A DNA stretch of 64,000 bases from NCBI RefSeq assembly GCF_001552735.1, contig NZ_BCRT01000004.1, forward strand, positions 186,001-250,000, read 5' to 3'. Below are positions 53,473-63,088 of this stretch, piece by piece. The notes beneath the pieces were generated by a model. That model did not search any database. It worked only from the letters and a program-made list of their open reading frames with translations, and was not told the DNA's origin. The translations under genes were made by a program, and so were the position numbers. This DNA comes from Sanguibacter suarezii NBRC 16159 (lineage in GTDB: Bacteria > Actinomycetota > Actinomycetes > Actinomycetales > Cellulomonadaceae). Numbering within the stretch: position 1 is the first letter of the stretch; each line of letters opens with the position of its first letter.

Positions 53473-54300
53473 ATGGCTAAGAACACGACCCCTGAGTTTG
53501 TGCTGCGTCCGTTCGAGGGGATCGCCGGCGAGCCCGACCTCGTCGCCCTGCGTGAGGTGGTGCCCGCCGCGACCGCCGTCGCCCGCACCACCGCGGAGTA
53601 CGGCGCCCGCGAGATCACCTTCACGACCGTCCTTCCCGGTGGCTGGCCGGCCCTGCACCGCGCCGACGGCACCGTCTTCGTCGCGCTGCAGACCAACGCC
53701 GGCTCCGGCGATGCCAGCCGCGACCTGGCCCAGGCTGCTCTGGACGCTGTCGAGCTCGAGCCCGGTCAGTCGCTGACGTCGACCGGCCTGCCCGGCCCCG
53801 GCCCGCGCCTGCAGGACATCCTCGACCTCTCGGTCCCGCTCGAGATCACCGTCCACGACGGCTTCGACTACTGGTTCGACCCGGCCGAGCCGCTCGCCGC
53901 CGACGTGCGCGAGTCCCTCGACGAGGCGAACTCCACGCTCATCGAGACGGTCAAGCTCTCCTCCGTCGAGAGCGCCTACTGGTGCCGGATGGGTGCACGG
54001 GAGTACCTGCGCTGGGCCATGCCCTTCGACGAGGACACCGTCATCAGCGCGGTCGCCCGTCTGCACGCCAAGCGTCAGTCCGGCTTCGGCGGGTCGAAGT
54101 TCCTCGGCGCCTTCCGCTCCTCCGGCATCGTCATCCCCGTCTGGGAGCTGCCCAAGGGCTCCGAGGCTGAGGACATCGAGGCCGCCGTGGCCGAGTTCTG
54201 GCCGACCCTCGAGGCCGAGCTGACCAACGACGCCCCGCTCACCGCTGATGAGCGCCGCGCCCGCGCCGGCATCGTCTCCCGCCAGGTCACCCTCCGCTGA
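53473..54300 (+). CDS. DUF5926-family protein
   Basis: A 275-residue actinobacterial protein of unknown function. [39 protein letters not shown] and [14 protein letters not shown] are characteristic of the family as I remember it. No signal peptide or membrane segment. ATG 53473 follows TACGCT (53461-53466) by six bases. It is divergent from pgm and upstream of the GT2 gene on the same strand. Confidence 0.8.
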   Translation: MAKNTTPEFVLRPFEGIAGEPDLVALREVVPAATAVARTTAEYGAREITFTTVLPGGWPALHRADGTVFVALQTNAGSGDASRDLAQAALDAVELEPGQSLTSTGLPGPGPRLQDILDLSVPLEITVHDGFDYWFDPAEPLAADVRESLDEANSTLIETVKLSSVESAYWCRMGAREYLRWAMPFDEDTVISAVARLHAKRQSGFGGSKFLGAFRSSGIVIPVWELPKGSEAEDIEAAVAEFWPTLEAELTNDAPLTADERRARAGIVSRQVTLR

Positions 54301-54420
54301 CCTGCCCCCGGTCCACCTCGTCCCGCTCTCGCCCGCCCCGGGCGGGAGGCGGGAACGGGGTGGAGGCCGGGCGGGTGGACGATGAGGTGAAGGGCACCGC
54401 GGGCGACTAGGGTTGGCACC

Positions 54421-55281
54421 GTGATAGGTGAGCCCCAGCCCAAGGACGAAGCGGCGCAACAGCAGGACCGCGCCGACAAGGTCCTCGTGCACGTGCGGCG
54501 TGCGAAGTCGGCGACAGCCCAGCTCAGCGAGCGTGACCGCGCACGCCAGCGGGTCGCCGTGATCATCCCGGCCAAGGACGAGGCCCGGCGCATCGCCGCG
54601 ACCGTCCGGGCCGCCAAGGCCATCCCGCACGTCGACCTCGTCCTCGTCGTCGACGACGGCAGCGAGGACAACACCCAGGACGTCGCGCGCGACGCCGGAG
54701 CCGTCGTCGTGCGGCACTCCCACAACCGCGGCAAGGCCGCCGCGATGGAGACCGGCGCAGCCGTCGTCGCCATGCGCGACGCCGCCGGCCGCGCCCCGCG
54801 CCTGCTGCTCTTCATCGACGGCGACCTCGCCGAGACGGCCGTCAACACGGCCCCGCTCGTGGGCCCCGTCCTGGACGGCCAGGCGGACATGTCCATCGCG
54901 CTGCTGCCGCCCCAGCCCGGAGCCGGTGGTCGCGGGATCGTCGTGGGGGCCGCCCGCCGAGCCATCGCCTCGATGACCGGGTGGACTCCGACCCAGCCGT
55001 TGTCCGGCATGCGGTGCCTGACCCGCGAGGCCTTCGAGGCCGCCACGCCCCTGGCGCGCGGGTGGGGGGTCGAGACGGGCCTGACCATCGACCTGCTGCG
55101 CCTGGGCTACGTGGCCGTGGAGGTCCCGTGCGACCTGCGCCACCGCCCCTCCGGGACGGACCTGCGCGGCCAGATGCACCGCGCCGCCCAGTACCGCGAC
55201 GTGCAGCTGGCCGTCAGCGCGCGCCGGGTGCGCGCCGTCGGCGGCGCCGTCCGTGGGGTCGGGACGAAGAAGAAGGCCTGA
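54421..55281 (+). CDS. Glycosyltransferase family 2
   Basis: A 286-residue GT-A glycosyltransferase. After a charged N-terminal 45 residues come [25 protein letters not shown], the GKAAAMETG loop and the DxD in [10 protein letters not shown]. It resembles glucosyl-3-phosphoglycerate synthase or dolichyl-phosphate-type GT2 enzymes; the sugar donor and acceptor are not clear. GTG 54421 follows TAGGGT (54408-54413) by seven bases. It is convergent with the phosphatase-like membrane gene. Confidence 0.87.
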   Translation: MIGEPQPKDEAAQQQDRADKVLVHVRRAKSATAQLSERDRARQRVAVIIPAKDEARRIAATVRAAKAIPHVDLVLVVDDGSEDNTQDVARDAGAVVVRHSHNRGKAAAMETGAAVVAMRDAAGRAPRLLLFIDGDLAETAVNTAPLVGPVLDGQADMSIALLPPQPGAGGRGIVVGAARRAIASMTGWTPTQPLSGMRCLTREAFEAATPLARGWGVETGLTIDLLRLGYVAVEVPCDLRHRPSGTDLRGQMHRAAQYRDVQLAVSARRVRAVGGAVRGVGTKKKA

Positions 55282-55345
55282 GGCCCGCTCGCTGGTCAGC
55301 CGAGTCCCTGGTCGGCCAGCTGGTCGGGGGACCCGGACGTCCAGG

Positions 55346-57901
55346 TCAGCTGGCTGACTGGTCCGCCGCTCGCCGGGCGGCCGCCTGGCGGGACTTGGTG
55401 CGCAGCGTGAGCATCCACCCCGCGTAGGTGGCCGCGATGAGCGGCACCAGCACGGACATGCCGACTGCCAGGATCACCACGCCCGAGTCGTTGACCAGCG
55501 TGCCGATCCCGAGGGCGATGCCCACGCTGATCACCCCGGGGGTGAACATCGGGGCGTCGGTGGTGATCTGCTTGAGCGGTGCGCCCTCGGTCAGCCAGGC
55601 GTACGGCTCGGTGTCGGTCGCCTTGCTCGCCGCGCGCAGCGGCCGGCCCAGCACGAGGACGATGACCAGCAGACCGGCGATGCCCACCAGGGCCAGCGGG
55701 TTGGAGAAGGTCGCGATGTTCGACTCGACCTTGCGCACCAGCACGTCCCACAGCCCGCCGTCGAGCACGGTGTCGACGAAGCCGCCCAGGTGGGTGCGGT
55801 CGGCGGGCGGCCGCAACCAGTCCAGGACCGAGAAGGTCATGACCACGACGGCGCCCGCGACGAGCACGCCGAGCACCCGCCGCCAGGTGACTGTGATGCC
55901 TGCGGCGAGCAGCGCCAGGATCGCGAAGGCTGGCACGAGGGCGGGCGGGCCGCCGAAGTCCGCGCCGATCCCCGGAGCGCCGTCGAGCACGACCGCGACG
56001 GCGCCCACGGCCAGCACGGCCGCGGCGGCCAGGCGGCGACGCCCGTGGGAGACGAGCCAGTTGCTCACGGCCGCGGCGAGCAGCACCGTGGTCGTGGCGA
56101 ACAGCGCGAAGGCGGTGTTGTTGAAGCCGTAGAAGCGCCCGGCGACCATCGGCTGGATGCCCATGAGAGCGGAGACCTGCAGGTGCGCGCCGGTCGCGAC
56201 GTCGACCGCGAGGACGACCGCGGTGATGGTGGCGACGATGACCACCGGCCCGAACAACCAGGTGCGCCACGGCGGCAGGACGGCGACCGCGGTGATCGCG
56301 GCGATCCACGCCAGGATGAGCACGGTGAGCGCCAGGCCCGGTGCCGACGCGCGCCACCACGGCACGAGGTTGGCCAGCAGCGTCGCGACAGGGATCGCCG
56401 CGATCGCGATGCCCGCGGCACGCAGCACCGTGAGCACCACGACCGGCGCTCGGCTCAGCACGGGCGCGAGCCGGTCGGCGATCCGGGACCGGACGGGCGC
56501 CGGTGCGGCGTCGGTGCCGGCCGGCGAGGGCGCCCGGGTGTGCGCCGGGGTGCTCGCCGACGGGGTGCTGCGTGCGATCGCGTCCAGCAGACGACGGCTG
56601 AAGCCGAGGGACACGGCCGCGAAGAGCAGCAGGTTGACGATGCAGTAGAGCAGGAAGAAGCCCTCGATCAGCGGGGCGGTGGCCAGGGCGTGCCGCTCGG
56701 CGTCGACGAGGGAGGCGACCCGCACGGAGGCCGGGGCGGCGGAGGCGTCAGAGGTCATCGGCGACCCGACCAGTGCGCTGCGCGGCAGGTCGTCGCTGAG
56801 GTCGAGGAGCTTGGCGACGGTCGGCAGCACGTCCGTGGCCTGCACGATCCCCGGCTGGCGGGTCGAGCGCGAGGTGAGGGTGCCCACCGGGGTCCCGCCG
56901 CCGACGATGGCGGCCACCCCGAGGCGGGACGTCGTCCCCGGGTCGGAGTGGGAGGTGAGCAGCACGGTCGTGCGGCCCAGGGTCGGGTCGTCCGCACGCG
57001 CCGCGGCGAGCACCGCGGCGACGTTCTCGTCGACCGTCGTGACGTCCAGGGCGTGGATGGAGTCCGACGTCGGCTCGAGCTCCTCCTCGATCCCGGGCTC
57101 GACCTCAGGCTCGTCCTCCGCGCCGTCCAGGTCGACGTCGGGCTGAGGCTTGGTCTCGGTCCCGTAGCCGAGGCGGCGCACCGAGCCTGCGTCGACGACG
57201 ACGAGCTCGGAGGACTCCAGCGCCGTGGCCACCGAGTCGGAGAGGTCAGCGGTGGGCGGGATCGGTGTGGTGCCCTGGGACGTGGGCAGGTAGGTCCCGG
57301 CGACGGTGCCCTGCGAGGTGGACAGCGCGATCGCCGCGCCCGGGCCGATCGCTGTCGCGGGGATCCCGGCCGCGGCGACCGCGTCACCAAAGGCGCCGAT
57401 GACTGCGCTGAAGGACTGCTCGGCGACGCCGGTCAGGTACTCCTCCCAGGCGGGCACGGCCGGTGCGGTGCCCGCGGCGGGGTTCTCCAGGAGCCGGCAC
57501 GGGGTGGACTTGGCGTTGTAGCCGTCGCCGGCCCGGTTCCCGGCCGAGAGGGCGAGCCAGCCGTCCGCTGGGCAGGCGGTGGAGCGCACGGTCCGGACGA
57601 CGAGGTTGCCGATCGATCCGTCCTGAGCCAGGCTCCACAGCGCCGGCGTGCCCAGCTCGGTCACGTCGTCCCAGGTCAGGCCGCCGGTGCCGATGATGAT
57701 GACGCGGTCCGGGCCGGCGGCGGTGGCCGCGTGCGCCACCCCGGGTGCCGGGCTGGTCCCGGTAGTCCCGACGGCGACGGCCGCGCTCGGGGTGACCAGC
57801 AGACCGAGCAGCACCGCGCACACGGCGAGCAGCGCCGAGGCTGCCGCCCGCGCTCGGCGGAGGTCGCGGCGTCGGACAGGGGCGCTCAGGGTGTGGGGCA
57901 C
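55346..57901 (-). CDS. Exported phosphatase-like domain fused to polytopic membrane domain
   Basis: An 851-residue membrane protein of unknown function. After a signal-type helix (22-45), an extracytoplasmic region (65-400) begins [15 protein letters not shown] and resembles the alkaline-phosphatase superfamily ([34 protein letters not shown]), though not all metal ligands are obvious. Residues 410-840 hold about ten to eleven membrane helices. The layout recalls actinobacterial cell-envelope proteins. GTG 57901 follows TAGGCT (complement of 57908-57913) by six bases. Confidence 0.75.
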   Translation of the reverse strand: MPHTLSAPVRRRDLRRARAAASALLAVCAVLLGLLVTPSAAVAVGTTGTSPAPGVAHAATAAGPDRVIIIGTGGLTWDDVTELGTPALWSLAQDGSIGNLVVRTVRSTACPADGWLALSAGNRAGDGYNAKSTPCRLLENPAAGTAPAVPAWEEYLTGVAEQSFSAVIGAFGDAVAAAGIPATAIGPGAAIALSTSQGTVAGTYLPTSQGTTPIPPTADLSDSVATALESSELVVVDAGSVRRLGYGTETKPQPDVDLDGAEDEPEVEPGIEEELEPTSDSIHALDVTTVDENVAAVLAAARADDPTLGRTTVLLTSHSDPGTTSRLGVAAIVGGGTPVGTLTSRSTRQPGIVQATDVLPTVAKLLDLSDDLPRSALVGSPMTSDASAAPASVRVASLVDAERHALATAPLIEGFFLLYCIVNLLLFAAVSLGFSRRLLDAIARSTPSASTPAHTRAPSPAGTDAAPAPVRSRIADRLAPVLSRAPVVVLTVLRAAGIAIAAIPVATLLANLVPWWRASAPGLALTVLILAWIAAITAVAVLPPWRTWLFGPVVIVATITAVVLAVDVATGAHLQVSALMGIQPMVAGRFYGFNNTAFALFATTTVLLAAAVSNWLVSHGRRRLAAAAVLAVGAVAVVLDGAPGIGADFGGPPALVPAFAILALLAAGITVTWRRVLGVLVAGAVVVMTFSVLDWLRPPADRTHLGGFVDTVLDGGLWDVLVRKVESNIATFSNPLALVGIAGLLVIVLVLGRPLRAASKATDTEPYAWLTEGAPLKQITTDAPMFTPGVISVGIALGIGTLVNDSGVVILAVGMSVLVPLIAATYAGWMLTLRTKSRQAAARRAADQSAS

Positions 57902-57986
57902 CGGATCAGCCTAGATGCCGCGGCCCGCGCGTCGCTGCTCTGACGGCCGCAGATGCGGTAGGCCCTGTGAATCCTGCGTGAAGGCG

Positions 57987-59171
57987 CTACTTCGCGTTGA
58001 GCCGCGGGACCGGCGCCCGCACGATGAGTGCGCCGGGGTCCACCCAGGTGCTCACGTCGATGGCGCGCCCGAGGACGTCGCCGTCGACCTGGACCTGCTC
58101 GCCCTCGCTCACGTGGAGCTGGACCGTCTTGGCCCGCGTGTGGTCGATCCGCCCGATCTTGTTAGGCAGGTCGTTCTTCATCCCGAAGCCCTGCATGACC
58201 ACCTCACCGAACAGCTGCGCCCAGCCCATGATCCCGCCACGGGTGTCGATCGCGGCGATGTCGTGGATGCCGTCGTCGATCACCGCGTCCGGGATGAGCG
58301 TGATGCCGCCGGGCAGCCGCCCGCAGTTGCCGACCATGAGGGTGCGCAGCCGCGCGGTGACCGGGGGGCGGTCGTCGAGGGTGATGACCATCTCCAGGCG
58401 ACGCCCGTGCAGGTGCCGGACCCCGGCGACGAAGTACGCCATCCAGCCGACCCTGGACTTCAGGGTCGCATCGGTGTCGGCGACCATCGCGGCGTCGAAG
58501 CCGAGGCCAGCGATGACGAGGAAGATGTGCTTGGCGGTGTCAGCCGGTGCCTGGGAGTCGTCCTGCTCCTCCTCGGGCTCGCTCGCCGGCGTGCGATGGC
58601 GGCCCTTGGGCGTGGGGACCTTCTCCGGTGCCGGCCGGTCCACCCGCAGCCAGCCCACGTCGATCGCGCGGTCGACGCCGTTGAGCGCCACCTCGAAGGC
58701 GTCCTCACGGTCGGTCACGGAGATGTCGAGGTTGCGGGCCAGCAGGTTCCCGGTCCCGAGCGGCAGCAGCCCCATCGGTCGCCCGGTGCCCACCATGGCC
58801 TCGGCGACCGCGCGCACCGTCCCGTCCCCGCCCACCGCGACGACCACGTCGGCGCCGGCGGCCAGCGCCTCGCGGGTCTGCCCGACCCCCGGGTCCTCCA
58901 CGGTCGTCTCGATCCACAGCGGTTCGGGGAGGTTCTCGGCGGCGCACCGCGCGAAGATCGCCGGCCGGAGCTCTTCGGTGCCGTTCTTGGACGGGTTCGC
59001 CACGAAGGCGAGCAGCGGCCCGGCCGGCGGGCTGGGCTCCTCGGCGGCCTGTTCCCGTGAGTCCTCCACCGTCCGCAGCGCACGCTGCTGCCCGAGGACG
59101 ACCAGCGCCAGACCGATCGCCACGAGGGCGACGACGATTGCCACGACGAGCAGCCACACTTCGAGTTCCAT
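57987..59171 (-). CDS. Diacylglycerol/lipid kinase family protein with N-terminal membrane anchor
   Basis: A 394-residue DAGK catalytic-domain protein. An N-terminal helix (5-29) is unusual, since most members are soluble. The kinase has VANPSKNGTEEL, VVAVGGDGTVRAVAEAMVG, LPLGTGNLLARNL and LDDRP-type segments, with an acidic Glu/Asp-rich insert near residues 190-215. Family members phosphorylate diacylglycerol or related lipids. ATG 59171 follows TACCGT (complement of 59178-59183) by six bases. It diverges from serS. Confidence 0.88.
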   Translation of the reverse strand: MELEVWLLVVAIVVALVAIGLALVVLGQQRALRTVEDSREQAAEEPSPPAGPLLAFVANPSKNGTEELRPAIFARCAAENLPEPLWIETTVEDPGVGQTREALAAGADVVVAVGGDGTVRAVAEAMVGTGRPMGLLPLGTGNLLARNLDISVTDREDAFEVALNGVDRAIDVGWLRVDRPAPEKVPTPKGRHRTPASEPEEEQDDSQAPADTAKHIFLVIAGLGFDAAMVADTDATLKSRVGWMAYFVAGVRHLHGRRLEMVITLDDRPPVTARLRTLMVGNCGRLPGGITLIPDAVIDDGIHDIAAIDTRGGIMGWAQLFGEVVMQGFGMKNDLPNKIGRIDHTRAKTVQLHVSEGEQVQVDGDVLGRAIDVSTWVDPGALIVRAPVPRLNAK

Positions 59172-59236
59172 GGGTTCACGGTAGGCCCTGAGGCGTGCCG
59201 AGGGGCGTGGTGTGCTCATCGACGCGCAGGGGTCGA

Positions 59237-59249
59237 TACTCTTGCACTG
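59237..59249 (+). promoter_or_regulatory. Leaderless promoter of serS
   Basis: TACTCT (59237-59242) six bases before GTG 59249; no Shine-Dalgarno and no T-box. Confidence 0.6.
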
Positions 59250-60532
59250 TGATCGATCTGCGTGTGGTTCGCGACAACCCTGACCTCGTCCGTGCAAGCC
59301 AGGTCGCCCGAGGCGACGACCCGGCCCTCGTCGACCAGGTGCTCGACGCCGATTCTCGGCGCCGTAGCGCCCTGACGGAGTTCGAGCAGCTGCGTGCTGA
59401 GCAGAAGTCTCTCGGCAAGGACGTGGCCAAGGCGCAGGGCGAGGAGCGCGCTGCGCTGCTCGCCCGCACCAAGAAGCTCGCCGAGGAGGTCAAGGGCCTG
59501 CAGGCCGAGGCCGACGAGGCCGGCGCTGTGCTCGCTGAGCTCATGACGCAGATCGCTAACATCGTCGAGGGTGCCCCGCCGGGCAGCGAGGCCGACTTCG
59601 TCGTGCTGCGCACCGAAGGCACCATCCGCGACTTCGCCGCCGAGTACGGGGCCGACTTCGTCCCCCGCGACCACCTCGACCTCGGTGAGCGCCTGCGCGC
59701 CATCGACACCGAGCGCGGCGCGAAGGTCTCCGGTGCGCGGTTCTACTACCTCACCGGGATCGGTGCGCGCCTCGAGCTCGCCCTGCTCAACGCGGCGATG
59801 GACCAGGCCTACCAGGCAGGCTTCACGCCGATGATCACCCCGACGCTGGTCAAGCCGGAGATCATGGCCGGCACCGGGTTCCTGGGCAAGCACGCCGACG
59901 AGATCTACCGCCTGGAGGCGGACGACCTCTACCTCACCGGGACGTCGGAGGTGGCCCTGGCCGGCTACCACTCCAACGAGATCCTCGACCTGGCAGGGGA
60001 ACCCCGGCGCTACGCCGGATGGAGCGCGTGCTACCGCCGCGAGGCCGGGTCCTACGGCAAGGACACCCGCGGGATCATCCGCGTGCACCAGTTCCACAAG
60101 GTCGAGATGTTCAGCTACGTCCCGGTCGAGCAGGCTGCTGAGGAGCACCAGCGCCTGCTGGCCTGGGAAGAGGCGATGCTGGCCAAGGCCGAGCTGCCCT
60201 ACCGGGTCATCGACACCGCCGCCGGGGACCTCGGTTCCAGCGCCGCCCGCAAGTTCGACTGCGAGGCGTGGCTGCCCACCCAGAACCGGTACCTCGAGCT
60301 CACCTCGACGTCCAACTGCACCACGTACCAGGCCCGCCGGCTCGGTATCCGCGAGCGCACCGAGACGGGGGAGACCCGTCCGGTCGCCACCCTCAACGGC
60401 ACCCTCGGCACGACCCGCTGGATCGTCGCGATCCTGGAGAACCACCAGCAGGCCGACGGGTCGGTGCGCGTCCCGGAGGGTCTGCGGCCGTACCTCGGCG
60501 GGCTCGAGGTGCTCGAACCGGTCGACGCGTGA
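59249..60532 (+). CDS. serS: Seryl-tRNA synthetase
   Basis: A 427-residue class IIa synthetase. The N-terminal arm (about 25-100) is a helical tRNA-binding hairpin. The catalytic core has [29 protein letters not shown], motif 2 in [19 protein letters not shown], and motif 3 in [16 protein letters not shown]. Charges tRNA(Ser) with serine. The stop overlaps the GTG of the HAD gene by three bases, so the two are co-transcribed. Confidence 0.97.
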   Translation: MIDLRVVRDNPDLVRASQVARGDDPALVDQVLDADSRRRSALTEFEQLRAEQKSLGKDVAKAQGEERAALLARTKKLAEEVKGLQAEADEAGAVLAELMTQIANIVEGAPPGSEADFVVLRTEGTIRDFAAEYGADFVPRDHLDLGERLRAIDTERGAKVSGARFYYLTGIGARLELALLNAAMDQAYQAGFTPMITPTLVKPEIMAGTGFLGKHADEIYRLEADDLYLTGTSEVALAGYHSNEILDLAGEPRRYAGWSACYRREAGSYGKDTRGIIRVHQFHKVEMFSYVPVEQAAEEHQRLLAWEEAMLAKAELPYRVIDTAAGDLGSSAARKFDCEAWLPTQNRYLELTSTSNCTTYQARRLGIRERTETGETRPVATLNGTLGTTRWIVAILENHQQADGSVRVPEGLRPYLGGLEVLEPVDA

Positions 60533-61422
60533 CCGTTGAGCTGGGTCGCGTCTCCGGGCGCGACGACGGTGACCGGCTGGGCGAGGGCGTCTCACCCCTG
60601 CTCCGGCCCGGTGCCGACGGTCCCCGCCTCGTCGCGCTCGACGTCGACGGCACCCTCATGTCCTACGACGAGTTCCTCTCGGACGAGGTGCGTGAGGCCG
60701 TGGCGCTGGTGCGGGCCGCCGGGCACCACGTGGTGCTCGCCTCGGGCCGGCCGCTCGTCGCCCTGCTCCCGGTAGCCCGCGACCTCGGCATCGACGACGG
60801 CTGGCTGGTCTGCTCCAACGGGTCGGTCACGGTTCGTCTGGACCCGTCCCTGCCCGACGGCTTCGCCGTCCAGGACGTCGTCATGTTCGACCCGTCGCAG
60901 GCGCTGCGCGCCATGCGCGAGCACATGCCGCTCGCCCGCATCGCCCTCGAAGAGGTCGGCGTGGGCTACTGGGTCGACGGTGTCTTCCCGGACCAGAACC
61001 TGCACGGGCAGTCCACCGTCGTGGACTTCGACGACCTCGTCGGGCGCGAGACCGTGCGCGTGGTGGTCGCGCACGCGCACGCGGCCGGTCACGACTTCGG
61101 GGAGCAGATGCGCGCTCTCGGGCTGGCAGACACGTACTTCACGATCGCCGGCACCCGGTGGATGGACATCGCCCCCGCCGGGGTGACCAAGGCCTACGCC
61201 CTCGAGCCGCTGCGGGTCCGCCTGGGCGTGGACGCCTCCCGGACGGTGGCGGTGGGTGACGGCGGCAACGACGTCGACATGCTGGGCTGGGCCGCGCGCG
61301 GGGTGGCCATGGGCCACGCCGAGGCGACGGTCATCGCAGCGGCGGACGAGGTGACCCTGTCCATCACCGACGACGGCGCGGTCCCCGTGCTGCGCTCCCT
61401 GCTGGAGAGCCCCGCCGGCTGA
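60529..61422 (+). CDS. HAD-family (Cof-type) phosphatase
   Basis: A 297-residue HAD phosphatase of the IIB cap class. Motif I is [12 protein letters not shown], motif II in LASGRP, the lysine in [11 protein letters not shown] and motif [16 protein letters not shown]. Cof-like enzymes dephosphorylate sugar phosphates or flavin/pyridoxal phosphates; substrate unknown. An N-terminal 25-residue extension precedes motif I. GTG 60529 lies in the serS stop. Confidence 0.9.
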   Translation: MTVELGRVSGRDDGDRLGEGVSPLLRPGADGPRLVALDVDGTLMSYDEFLSDEVREAVALVRAAGHHVVLASGRPLVALLPVARDLGIDDGWLVCSNGSVTVRLDPSLPDGFAVQDVVMFDPSQALRAMREHMPLARIALEEVGVGYWVDGVFPDQNLHGQSTVVDFDDLVGRETVRVVVAHAHAAGHDFGEQMRALGLADTYFTIAGTRWMDIAPAGVTKAYALEPLRVRLGVDASRTVAVGDGGNDVDMLGWAARGVAMGHAEATVIAAADEVTLSITDDGAVPVLRSLLESPAG

Positions 61423-61516
61423 CGGCGTCTTCCCCGGCCAGGAGGCTGTTCTGGTACGTGGCCCAATCGTTACCTGGGGTGCGCTCGCACCGGTTGCGGC
61501 GTATGGGTGCCGGGGT

Positions 61517-61562
61517 TTGCATTGTGGTGAAGCACGGCATAACTCAGTCACGTGTAGTTATG
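61517..61562 (+). promoter_or_regulatory. Promoter and operator-like repeat of the sugar ABC operon
   Basis: TTGCAT (61517-61522) and TAACTC (61540-61545), spaced 17 bases, form a plausible promoter. CATAACT (61538-61544) and AGTTATG (61556-61562) are a perfect 7-bp inverted repeat with an 11-base spacer lying over the -10 and start point, consistent with a repressor site. Confidence 0.55.
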
Positions 61563-61587
61563 TTCACGACGATGTGAGGACCCCACG

Positions 61588-62970
61588 ATGAAACGTATGA
61601 CGCGCCGCTCATCTGCGGCTCTGGCGACGGGGGCGGCCTTCGCCCTCCTGCTGGCCGCATGTTCCGACAGCGACGACGGAGGCGGCAGCTCCGACTCGCC
61701 CGCTGCCTCTGGCGACATCGACTGTGCTCCCTTCGAAGAGTACGGCGACCTGTCCGGCACGACCGTGACGGTCTACACCTCGATCGTCGCCCCCGAGTCC
61801 GAGCAGCAGACGGACTCCTACATCCCCTTCGAGGAGTGCACGGGCGCCGAGATCTCCTACGAGGGCTCGCGCGAGTTCGAGGCCCAGCTGCCGGTGCGAC
61901 TGTCGGCCGGCACGCCGCCGGACATCGCCTACATCCCGCAGCCTGGCTTCCTCAGGTCGCTCGTCGCTGACTTCCCCGGCAAGGTCATCGCGGCCCCGCA
62001 GCCCGTCATCGACAACGCCACCGAGTTCTTCTCCGAGGAGTGGGTCGGGTACGGGTCCGTCGACGGGACGCTGTACGCCACCCCGCTGGGCGCCAACGTG
62101 AAGTCCTTCGTCTGGTACTCGCCCCAGCAGTTCGAGGACAACAGCTGGGAGGTCCCCACGACGTGGGACGAGCTCATGACCCTGACGCAGGACATCGCTG
62201 ACTCGGGCGCCATCCCGTGGTGCGCCGGCATCGAGTCCGGTCCAGCCACCGGGTGGCCGGCCACCGACTGGCTCGAGGACGTGGTGCTCCGCACCGCCGG
62301 GCCGGAGGTCTACGACCAGTGGGTCGACCACACCATCCCGTTCAACGACCCGCAGATCGTCGAGGCGCTGGGCGCAGTCGGCGACATCCTGCGCAACCCG
62401 GACTACGTCAACGGTGGGCTGGGCGACGTGTCCTCGATCGCGACCGCCCCGTGGAACGAGGCCGGTAACGGCATCCCCGCGGGAACGTGCTCGCTCATGC
62501 GTGCCGCGAACTTCTACCAGGCCAACTGGCCCGAGGACGTCACCGTCTCCGAAGACCCCCAGGAGAACGGCGTCTACGCCTTCTACCTCCCGGCCGTCTC
62601 CGCTGACGACAAGCCGATCCTCGGCGCTGGCGAGTTCGTGACCGCCTTCTCGGACCGTCCTGAGGTCGCCGCGTTCCAGGCGTACCTGTCCAGCCCGGAG
62701 TGGGCCAACGAGAAGGCCAAGGTGACCGGCCAGGGCTGGTTCTCCGCGAACAGCGGGCTGGACCCGTCCCTGCTCCAGTCCCCGATCGACGTCATGGCCT
62801 TCGAGCTGCTGACGGACCCGGAGTACACCTTCCGCTTCGACGGGTCGGACCTCATGCCGGCAGCCGTGGGTGCCGGGTCGTTCTGGACGCAGATGACGGA
62901 CTGGATCGCCACCGGCCAGTCCGACGAGGAGACCTTGACCAACATCGAGAACTCCTGGCCGAGCAGCTGA
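61588..62970 (+). CDS. ABC transporter substrate-binding lipoprotein (carbohydrate)
   Basis: A 460-residue extracellular solute-binding protein, family 1 type. Signal peptide with lipobox LLLAAC (Cys at residue 23) and a Ser/Asp/Gly-rich flexible tether. YTSIVAPES, ISYEGSREFEAQLPVRLSAGTPPDIAYIPQPG and GEFVTAFSDRPEVAAFQAYLSSPEWAN are typical of alpha-glucoside/disaccharide binders. It should deliver sugar to the permease gene that follows after a hairpin. GAGG lies about 10 bases before ATG 61588. Confidence 0.92.
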   Translation: MKRMTRRSSAALATGAAFALLLAACSDSDDGGGSSDSPAASGDIDCAPFEEYGDLSGTTVTVYTSIVAPESEQQTDSYIPFEECTGAEISYEGSREFEAQLPVRLSAGTPPDIAYIPQPGFLRSLVADFPGKVIAAPQPVIDNATEFFSEEWVGYGSVDGTLYATPLGANVKSFVWYSPQQFEDNSWEVPTTWDELMTLTQDIADSGAIPWCAGIESGPATGWPATDWLEDVVLRTAGPEVYDQWVDHTIPFNDPQIVEALGAVGDILRNPDYVNGGLGDVSSIATAPWNEAGNGIPAGTCSLMRAANFYQANWPEDVTVSEDPQENGVYAFYLPAVSADDKPILGAGEFVTAFSDRPEVAAFQAYLSSPEWANEKAKVTGQGWFSANSGLDPSLLQSPIDVMAFELLTDPEYTFRFDGSDLMPAAVGAGSFWTQMTDWIATGQSDEETLTNIENSWPSS

Positions 62971-62994
62971 CCTGATCAGCAGAAACGGCTTGTC

Positions 62995-63035
62995 CAGGTC
63001 GTGCGGGGCGTCGATACGACGCCCCGCACGACCTG
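62995..63035 (+). terminator. Perfect 19-bp intercistronic hairpin
   Basis: CAGGTCGTGCGGGGCGTCG (62995-63013) and its exact complement (63017-63035) around ATA, between the binding-protein and permease genes; no T-run follows. Likely a partial terminator or mRNA stabiliser that keeps binding-protein expression higher. Confidence 0.75.
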
Positions 63036-63088
63036 TCATCGGCACCGGGGCGATCGCGCCCGAGTGAGTCACCCGCCCGGAGGTTGGC

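Noticed and set aside
59171-59249. T-box leader before serS
   Set aside because: Only 77 bases separate the divergent genes and the promoter is leaderless; there is no room for a T-box.
61521-61540. CRP-like site TGTG-N6-CACG upstream of the sugar transporter
   Set aside because: Half-site spacing is six, not the eight expected, and the second half is imperfect.
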